Source: Tupaia tana
Taxonomy: Eukaryota; Chordata; Mammalia; Scandentia; Tupaiidae
Direction: 5' to 3'
NCBI GenBank assembly: GCA_026018925.1
Contig: JAKSZU010000004.1
Span: 36,723,233-36,787,232 of the forward strand
Length of the DNA stretch: 64,000 bases
How positions within the stretch are numbered: position 1 is the stretch's first letter; each line of letters opens with the position of its first letter. Position numbers and translations under genes: made by a program. The notes beneath the pieces were generated by a model. It was not told the DNA's origin and ran no database searches. It worked only from the letters and a program-made list of their open reading frames with translations. Shown here piece after piece: positions 56,956-64,000 of this stretch.

Positions 56956-58233
56956 TCCAACACTCATTTGAAATAGGAATGTCTGGTGGATTATGATTAT
57001 GCACATCTGTATAAAATATACTTGGAATTATTATATTAAGAGAAAGAACCTTCAGCATTTAAAAAAACTATGTGTGTATAATAAAGGCCTAAAATATTTT
57101 TCTGTTTTAAATATTTTTCCCAGTAGATCCCTCACAGGGTTAAAACAATATACTTCATACACAGTGTACTGTAACTGCTTTTTTAACAACTGAAAATGTA
57201 CAGAAAATGGTGTTTTGACTGTCTATCTTTAGTCTTCAGCTGTTACTGTCACGATTCAGAAATTTGGATCTCTGCCTTAAGAGGCACATTTTCTTAGCTG
57301 CCAAAAAAAAAAAAAAAAAAAAAGAAAACCTGATGGAATCTACAACTGTAATCATAGGCTGTGATTTTAGAATATAAATCAGTTGTTTTAAAGGGGGGAG
57401 GATGCCAGTGTTCCTTTTCTTTTCGTTTGATTCTCATTTGTGTTCTCAGTATGCTTTACTTTGAGTTTGTCCATAATTCGATGCAGAAGAAATTTTCTTT
57501 GGCTTCAGTGTGCAGCAAGCACTGTCCATTTATTTTAATGGATACTGTATCAATGAAATCCCAATATGTTACAGCAAAAATTGAACCCCGAAATGGTGCT
57601 GGGCAGACAGGAAGGGCAGTTGGGTCGGAAGTGGCACCCTGGAATGTCTTCTAAAAGTGCATCTACATGCAGAAAAAGGAGAAAAATTTAAAGAGATTAA
57701 ACAATAAAGTGTTATTAGTAAGACTTTAGTTTCCTGACTCTCAAATTTCTAAATTACCAAAAATAAAATGAAAATATCAATTATAGCTTATGAAGTACAA
57801 ATTAAACAGTTTAAAATACCAGCCTGGAGCTTGCAAAATCAGTAGAGATTTCATACCAAAATACTATTTGTAGTCACAATAGCCAAGAGAATTAAGTATC
57901 TGACTAAGAAATCCCAAAACACAAGTCTCAGGAGTATTTATTAGAAGGTAAACAAGGCTAGAAATAGAATTACAGAGGGTAATTTCAATCTATAATATTT
58001 AATGTAAGAAAGAAAAGGAAGTCCAAGAGAAAACTGTCTAAATCTTAGCATATGAATGAAGGTCAAATAAATTCTGACCTTGAGCTACAAATAAATGAAC
58101 ATGCTAAGACACATTAAGCCAATATCTTCTCTCCCAGAGTTGGCTAACGACTGATAAGAGTGCATTCAGACAATATGATCAAAAAATAAATATAACTTAT
58201 TAATGAGAAGTTAGTTTCCTATCTGGGTGAAAC
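56956..58233. other. Intron stretch with a poly(A) run
   Basis: A run of 23 A at 57301-57323 has no SINE or retrocopy upstream of it. An open frame of 97 codons (57361-57654) has no recognisable similarity. Confidence 0.4.
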
Positions 58234-58746
58234 TGTTACCGGATGAGAAAGTGTCGAGCTGCGTTGTGAAGTCCTTGGTTCTTTGGGTCCAGATCTCTAA
58301 AATTAGAGATCTGTCCCTAGGCACAAAATGATACAGCAACCACAAATGAAGTAGGTAGGAAAGAAAATTTAATAGGAAAGAAAGGACGTACATCCGAAAG
58401 GCTCTTGGGTGGGCAGATTGCCAGGTGGCAACTGCATTTGGTACTGGTTAAGCGTTATTTTTACTACTAGAGGTCATGAATATTCATTGGTGGGAGGTCT
58501 GTCACCCCACCTATGTCCTTCGTTTGAATTCGAATCCTCGTGTTTTCTCCTGCACTTGTGTACTTCTCTCACAGGTAAAGGATGAGGATTTTGATTACCT
58601 AATTGCGCACGCCCAATGTGAGCCAGGTTGTTTTAATTAGACTGCCCAATTAGTTTATTGCCCTAGTGGGAATTAGGGTGTTGACCAAAATGCCCTTTTG
58701 CTTTTCTCTTAGGGCTGCCCGCTCATTACTAACCAACTGCCTACCA
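58234..58746 (-). mobile_element. Probable solo retroviral LTR (ERV1-like)
   Basis: Read on the minus strand the segment begins TGGTAGGCAGTTGGTTAG and ends CATCCGGTAACA, a TG...CA frame of 513 bp. It has an ATTAAA poly(A) signal (58373-58368). Downstream, R/U5-like text contains TTGTGGTTGCTGTATCATTT and TTTGTGCCTAGGGACAGATC. It retains more CpGs than its surroundings. No viral genes are attached. Clear target duplications were not found (AAAC/AAAA at best), so the exact ends are provisional. Confidence 0.6.
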
Positions 58747-58954
58747 AAAAAACTATTTTTTTGTGTGTATTCAAATTACTTTGCATTGTCCTGAAATATC
58801 AAATTCCTTTGTATTGTCCTAATAGATGATAGTTATGAAGAACCAATTCTAGTCTTAGGATATAACATAATTAGAGTTAATAAGCGTTTAATACAGTGGT
58901 TTATCTTTATATTTAGAACATACCTATGTTTTGCTTTCATTTTTTAAAATTTGC

Positions 58955-59166
58955 AATGATATAGCATAAATCTTGGAGTTGAATGGCTTTGGGTTCCAAT
59001 CCTTACTAACTGATTGACCTTGGGTCATTAATATAACATTTCTGTAATTCAGTTTTTTCATCTATAAGATATATAGACTTCCAATGGGTATTGAAATTTG
59101 ATAATGTGGTAATAATATGTATGTAAGTATCTGGCATATTATAAACTCTTAATAAATACAAATTAT
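58955..59166 (+). mobile_element. MIR, nearly full length
   Basis: TATAGCATAAATCTTGGAGT, GGGTTCCAATCCTTAC, GACCTTGGGTCATTA, TTCATCTATAAGATATATAG and ATCTGGCATATTATAAACTC. These follow the MIR sequence from head to tail. Confidence 0.85.
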
Positions 59167-59245
59167 TATATCTTATTCCTCCAATGGTTCTCTTTCTCCT
59201 AATGCCTTTTCCTTGAGAGAAGTTCAGAATTGATCCTTTCGTCAC

Positions 59246-60477
59246 AGCCCTCAGAAAGAACCAGCCTCGCCTACACTCAATGTTTGGACACCCATCTTCT
59301 AGAACTATGAGGCAGTACGTTTCTGTTTTTAAGCCTCCAGGTCTGTGATACTACCAGTAAGTACCAGGGTGGTACTGTAACAAATACTTTGAAATGTGGT
59401 AGTGGATTTGGAATTTGGCTATGGATCGGGACTGGAAGAGACATAAAGTGCTTGAAAGAAAAGGTGTAGATCACCTTGAGGAGAGTACTGGTAGAAATAC
59501 GAGTGTTATTATAGGTGCTTCTGATAAGGTCTAACATGGAAATGAAGAAAATCCTATTGCAAACTGGAGGAAAAGTAATTCTTGTCACCAAGTGAAAAGG
59601 AACTTTGTCAAATTGTGTTCTAGTTTTTTCATCGACAGTAGAACTTAAAAGTGATTCACTTGGATATTTAACAGGAGAGATTTCTAAACAAAGTGCACTG
59701 CAGAAACATCTTGGTTTCTCCACTGCTTGTAATAAAATGTAAGGGATGAGAGATAAATTGAAGAACTGTTAAGCAAAAACTAACCAGAACCTGAAGATTT
59801 GGAACATTCTCAACTTAGTCCATATTGCAAGATATAAAAGCAAGCATGTTCTTGAGACAAGGTCAAGGGTGTGGCTGGTCAGATTTTTGCTAAAAAGATT
59901 AGGTTTGCACCTCACAAGTCCAATCAACCATCTCAGCAAAAGCCAATAATAGCAATGTAGTTATCTGGAAAGATCTGTGGAGGACTCTCTTGTCAGATGG
60001 CTTGGACCCCTGTGAATTCACACTGGAGGCAAATAAGATTTTTGAGAATCAGTCCTGGGACCAACAGTTGGCATAATGGCTATGTCGCTGGACTCCCATG
60101 TTATCAACCATGGTTCGAGTCCCGGACACGGTAGCTTGAACTCACTCTGGGTGCATGTGTGTGCGTGTGCAAGATCCCGAGAGGAGAATGGAGGAGAAGG
60201 GATTACGGCGTGGCCATCCACCCTGGCGGGGGCGATTTCTAGCTTTCTGTCTCTATCTCTGTCTGTCTTTCTGGCGAGCACATGCTCCCTATAGCAAAAA
60301 AATCGAACAAACAAACAAAACAAAACAAAACAAAAAAACTCTCAAAAGAAAGAACCAGTCCTGCTGATGCTTTGATTTTGTATTTTCAGCCTCCAGCATG
60401 GTGAGACAATAAATTCCTGTTGTTTAAACCACCCAAACTTCAGTACTTTGTTATAGCAGCCCTGAAAAAGTAATATA
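59246..60477 (+). mobile_element. Decayed MaLR (MST/MLT-type) element: LTR end, internal sequence, LTR end
   Basis: 59246-59380 is the 3' part of a MaLR LTR (CCCTCAGAAAGAACCAGCCT, AGAACTATGAGGCAG). 59380-60045 is MaLR internal sequence (GGATTTGGAATTTGGCTATG, TGCAAACTGGAGGAAAAGTA, AACTGTTAAGCAAAAACTAA, GGTGTGGCTGGTCAGATTTT). 60363-60477 is another LTR 3' end (GACAATAAATTCCTGTTGTT, TTATAGCAGCCCTGAAAAAG). A family A SINE lies between the last two. No open gag-like frame remains. A 148-codon open frame on the opposite strand (59277-59723) is a shadow of this repeat. Confidence 0.85.
60058..60350 (+). mobile_element. SINE, family A, inside MaLR
   Basis: GGGACCAACAGTTGGCATAA, intact B box GGTTCGAGTCC, AAGATCCCGAGAGGAGAATG, CCTATAGCAAAAAAATCG, (CAAAA)n tail. 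Target duplication GAAYCAGTCCTG (one mismatch) at 60046-60057 and 60351-60362. Confidence 0.96.
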
Positions 60478-60796
60478 TCTTACCCATTGCTCCTGTGTAT
60501 GTCAGAGGTGTAGTCTAAGTATTATAAAAATTACCTAGTTTGTTATATAAGACATAGCTGAAAGAGTTGTAGTTATTTAGAACCAAAAAGAAAAAAATAG
60601 TAGAGGACACATCTTTGAGAGGCAATATGTGTTTTTCATTGTAATTCCAGGTAGAACTAGAAATCCCTGGGAGGACATTACCAGGGTACAGATTTTTGTT
60701 TCAATACAGAGAAAAATTATCTGCTACTTACTATTAAAATTGTGCAGAGCCTTCTCTGTGTCTCATTTAGAATTCAAGGAGAGATGAAATGAGCAT

Positions 60797-61070
60797 TTTT
60801 TTAAAAGTTTTTTTTTCACTATAGTGCATGTGTACTTGCTGGGGAGAATCAGAGAGAGAGAGAGAGAGAGAGAAAGGGAACGTGAGAAAGCATCTCTCAT
60901 GGGGAATGGTAATGTGACAATTCCTTCTCCTTTTCTCTTCCCTTTTATGATCTTGGGCACACACGCAACACACACCTGGAATGTTTATCAAGCTTCTGGG
61001 TCTAGAATTTGAACCACAGTCAGCCATGTGGAAACTAGCTGCTTTAACCACCATGCCACAGGCTAGCCCC
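60797..61070 (-). mobile_element. SINE, family C
   Basis: Minus-oriented. ACTATAGTGCATGTGTACTT, AAAGCATCTCTCATGGGGAA, TAGAATTTGAACCACAGTCA, TTAACCACCATGCCACAGGC, TAGCCCC. Confidence 0.9.
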
Positions 61071-61189
61071 AAACAAGAGTTTTACATTTGCTTGTTTGCA
61101 GTTTTTGGTGTAAGCAGGTGAATTAAGGGGCAAATAGGTTTAGAATTATGATTAGAATGTGACTATAATATTTCTGTCATTAGATTGAG

Positions 61190-61292
61190 TACCGTGAGGG
61201 AAGAATAAATACAGGTTATTCGTTGTAATATTTCCAAGACTAGCACAGTGCCTGACTCATAGCTGATACCAGCTGAATAAATGAATAATGTT
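61190..61292 (+). mobile_element. L2 3'-end fragment
   Basis: ACTAGCACAGTGCCTGACTC and AGCTGAATAAATGAATAATG match the L2 3' end order. Confidence 0.55.
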
Positions 61293-61401
61293 GATTCATA
61301 TTCCTGTATCTTTAAACATTCATTTAGCATGTACAAAATGTTCTCTCTATATAGAAAAGAGTTTTAGATAATGATGTTAAGACATAAAAAATAAATTGTG
61401 G

Positions 61402-61568
61402 AGGCCAGCAGGTGGTGTGGTGGTTAAAGGCGCTGGATTCCCACATGGCCGACCGCGATTCAAGTCCCAGACCTGGCGGCTTGCTTCCTCACTTTCTCTT
61501 TCTTTCTCTCTCTGGTCAAATTAAAAAATAATAACAAATGAAATGAAATAAATATTTTTAATTAAAAT
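61402..61568 (+). mobile_element. SINE, family B
   Basis: AGGCCAGCAGGTGGTGTGGT, GCGATTCAAGTCCCAGACC, CTCTCTCTGGTCAAATTAAA and an AT-rich tail. A perfect 12-bp target duplication AATAAATTGTGG lies at 61390-61401 and 61569-61580. Confidence 0.96.
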
Positions 61569-61580
61569 AATAAATTGTGG

Positions 61581-62481
61581 TCTTTACTCTCTAAGAGTAT
61601 AGAACTTTTAAAAATTGTTGTTATGATTTTGGTGAGGTACATAAATACAAGAAGATAATCATAAGTTTAAGGTTATAACTTTCCCAAATAGTATACTTTC
61701 ATGCCAAGGAGTGTTTATTATGTATGTATCGACTAAAGTTTCACCAAATGCAAAATAAGCACAAAAGGTTAATTGATAGCATGGTTATGTGGAAAAGTTG
61801 GTGAAGTCACAACTATAATAACTATTACATAAAGCTTTTTAAAATTGTGATTTTATGTTTAGTAACAAATATGTAAACCTCAAGCTACAACCCAGGCTTA
61901 CCAAAGAAAATGAGAATCATATTCTTGGCACATAGTGTCTATGAGTAAGGATATGTTTCGAGGATGTATGAATTAGTAGAAATATACCAACAAGAGGGAG
62001 AAGCAAAAAGATCCTGTTCCTTTTAGGACACAGTGTTAGCAAGTATTCATTCACCACAGCCCAGAGTGGAAAAACAGGACTGGTGTTGGGGAGAGTGGTC
62101 AGGAGATACAGATTAAGAGTCACCCACAGTCCACTTCTAGAAAGCTTTCTCTCTGAATAGCTTCAAAAGACTTCAAACCTTCTGCTATTCCTTAGTAATA
62201 ATATTTGCTGTGGCACTGAAGATTAATTACAGCAAGAGTGAGCTTTAGGGATCCACTCTGTATGGTCTAAAACACAACATAAAACCCACAGATGAAAGAA
62301 ACAGTAAGTCAAAATTGTAAACACTGAAGGATTCGGGAAGAGAATTGATAAAGTAAAAGGATTATACATTATAAAACTAATTTTTAAATTTCAGAATTTT
62401 GTAACTGATATTATTTTATTGAAGTTTCTGGTTCTATGCAAGATAGGATTAATATCTCTATACTAATTTAAATATTACTAT
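61581..62481. other. Intron stretch, nothing identified
   Basis: AT-rich sequence with no recognised repeat or gene. Confidence 0.4.
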
Positions 62482-62497
62482 CCAGGATTAATATCTT

Positions 62498-62753
62498 TTT
62501 TTTTTTTAAGAGATTTTTGCTATAGGGCGCATGCGCTCACCAGACAGACAGAGACAGAGAGACAGAAAGTGAGAAGTCACCCCCCAGGGGGGATGGCCAC
62601 GCCGCAATCCCTTCTCCTTCATTCTCCTCTTGGGATCTTGGGCACGCACGCACATGTGCCCGGCGTGAGTTTTAAGCCACCTGGTCCGGGACGCAAACCG
62701 TGGTCGACTACGTGGGAGTCCAGCGACATAGCCATTACGCTAACTGCTGGTCC
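62498..62753 (-). mobile_element. SINE, family A (young)
   Basis: Minus-oriented. AGAGATTTTTGCTATAGGGC, TCACCCCCCAGGGGGGATGG, ACGCAAACCGTGGTCGACTA, TTACGCTAACTGCTGGTC. A perfect 16-bp target duplication CCAGGATTAATATCTT lies at 62482-62497 and 62754-62769. Confidence 0.97.
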
Positions 62754-62924
62754 CCAGGATTAATATCTTAACATTGATCCATGACATTCTTCTGTACAAT
62801 AGATAGTGGCATCCTGTATTTAGCACTAAATACAGGTTTAAATCCTGGACAGTATGCATGAAGTAGCTACTTGAGAATTCTGGAAAGTAAATACTAGTAG
62901 GCATACAGGAGAAGGAGATTCAAT

Positions 62925-63665
62925 TGTAAGAAAACAAACCCAATTTCAAAATGGGTAAGAATTTTGAACAGATCCATTACCAAAGAAGATATACAGTTAG
63001 CAAATAAATATATGAAAACATGATCAGCATTAGCTATTAGGGGAATTTGAACTTATACCAGTATGAGATATCTCTACACATCTAGTAGAATGGGTAAAAT
63101 GTCAAAAAATACTGACAAGAAGAAATGCTGGCAAATATGTGAAGTGACTGGAATGCTCATAGGTTGCTGGAGGAAACGCAAAATGATACAATTATTCTGG
63201 AAAATGATTCAACATTTTGTAATAAAGATGACGGACATTGTATGATACAGGAAAGAGCCCTAACTATTCTTCATTGGCAAATGAATAAACAAACTGTGTA
63301 CATCCATACAATGAAATGGCAACAAAAATGAATGAACTGGTAATAATGTAACATATTGGTCAAACTGGAGAGATACTGTGCTGAGTAAAATGAGTTGGTC
63401 TCAGAGGGTAAGCACTATATGATTCCATTTATATGGCATTGTTCAAAAAACAATACAATAGTGGTATTGTCAACCCTCCTGTCAGGGGTTGTCAGAGATT
63501 AGGGGTGAGTGAGGGTTTGACTATAAATATGTAGTGAAAGAAAGGTTTTTGGAGGTGATAGAACTATTCTATGTCCTGATTGTGATGGTGATTACATGAG
63601 TCTACTTGTGTGTTAAATTTTATTGAAGAGTGCACCAAAAAGTCAAATTTCTTGCATTGTAAGTA
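62925..63665 (+). mobile_element. L1M 3' end
   Basis: Phrases run in order from the ORF2 C terminus (CAATTTCAAAATGGGTAAGA, AAAGAAGATATACAGTTAGC, CTGTGTACATCCATACAATG) into the 3' UTR (GGGTAAGCACTATATGATTC, GGAGGTGATAGAACTATTCT, GTGATGGTGATTACATGAGT). 5'-truncated and diverged. Confidence 0.88.
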
Positions 63666-63744
63666 AAAAATAAAATAGAAGAAACAGAAAAAAAATGCAA
63701 TCAGGGAATCTTTCCAAAAATAGATTCTCATTACAAGTTTTTTC

Positions 63745-64000
63745 AGGACCAACAATTGGCATAATGGCTATGTTGCTGGACTCCCATGTAGTCAACTGCA
63801 GTTCAAGTCCCAGACACGGTGGCTTAAACTCATGCCAGGTGCATGTGCGTACATGCCCAAGATCCCGAGAGGAGAATGGAGGAGAAAGGGATTGCGGTGT
63901 GGCCATCCGCCCTGGGGGGTGATTTCTCACTTTCTGTCTCTCTGTCTCTCTCTGTCTTTCTGGCAGGTACACATGCCCTATAACAAAAACCTCTCAAAAA
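63745..64000 (+). mobile_element. SINE, family A, cut by the window end
   Basis: AGGACCAACAATTGGCATAA, AGTTCAAGTCCCAGAC, CAAGATCCCGAGAGGAGAAT, CCCTATAACAAAAACCTCTC. The poly(A) tail starts in the last bases of the window. Confidence 0.95.

Noticed and set aside
57301-57323. Poly(A) run as a possible retrocopy tail
   Set aside because: No SINE, LINE or mRNA-like sequence precedes it and no flanking target duplication was found.
59277-59723. 148-codon open frame on the minus strand, the longest unassigned one
   Set aside because: It is antisense to MaLR LTR and internal sequence, so it is a repeat shadow.

Overview
The window is non-coding-rich nuclear DNA of a placental mammal. It is AT-rich and packed with mammalian repeats: L1, L2, MIR, MLT1/MaLR LTRs, Tigger1 and hAT fragments. 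It carries three processed pseudogenes and a single protein-coding exon with intact splice sites. I recognise that exon (2819-3057, + strand) as the second coding exon of the long isoform PDE4B1 of the cAMP phosphodiesterase gene PDE4B. The rest of the window reads as flanking intron: about 2.8 kb upstream and about 61 kb downstream of the exon. I found no further PDE4B exon, alternative first exon, CpG island, tRNA gene or other functional gene.

Organism: about 40 copies of tRNA-related SINEs dominate. They fall into three kinds, called A, B and C below. A is young, about 260 bp, with head GGACCAGCAGTTAGCGTAAT, pol III B box GGTTCGAGTCC, middle AAGATCCCGAGAGGAGAATG, and end CCTATAGCGAAAACCTCTC plus poly(A). 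B is short (130-190 bp): the same kind of head joined to a CT-rich stretch ending TCTCTGGTCAAATT and an (ATTT)n-like tail. C holds older, diverged relatives of A. There is no Alu, B1/B2, carnivore CAN or ruminant SINE. Two old copies of a tRNA-7SL chimeric SINE point to Euarchontoglires, because 7SL-derived SINEs are known only there. My best guess is a colugo (Dermoptera), whose tRNA-derived CYN SINEs occur as monomers and multimers. I could not check this against a consensus, so treat it as tentative.

Layout. 1-6 kb: PDE4B exon, microsatellites, a perfect palindrome, MIR and hAT fragments. 6.1-6.6 kb: RPL37A retrocopy (-). 6.7-9.5 kb: SINEs and an old antisense L1 piece. 9.55-12.0 kb: sense L1M ORF2/3' end with an internal deletion, interrupted by a 5' Tigger1 fragment (12.0-12.9 kb). 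12.9-16 kb: SINE cluster including a dimer. 16-18.5 kb: an unusually repeat-poor stretch. 18.5-23.9 kb: SINEs, a mariner MITE and an RPL21 retrocopy. 23.9-26.5 kb: tandem and dispersed duplication split by an SLC25A5 retrocopy. 28.3-28.7 kb: MLT1 LTR. 31.5-32.8 kb: a large inverted repeat. 34.5-39.1 kb: antisense L1M split by six SINEs, three of them in one target site. 39.9-42.2 kb: two MLT1 LTRs and a duplicated 225-bp segment. 42-58 kb: old repeats (MIR, L2) and SINEs. 58.2-58.7 kb: probable solo ERV LTR (-). 59.2-60.5 kb: decayed MaLR provirus. 60.8-64 kb: SINEs and an L1M 3' end.

Family names rest on memory of consensus sequences, not on a search. Coordinates of repeats are good to roughly 10 bp unless target-site duplications (TSDs) are quoted.
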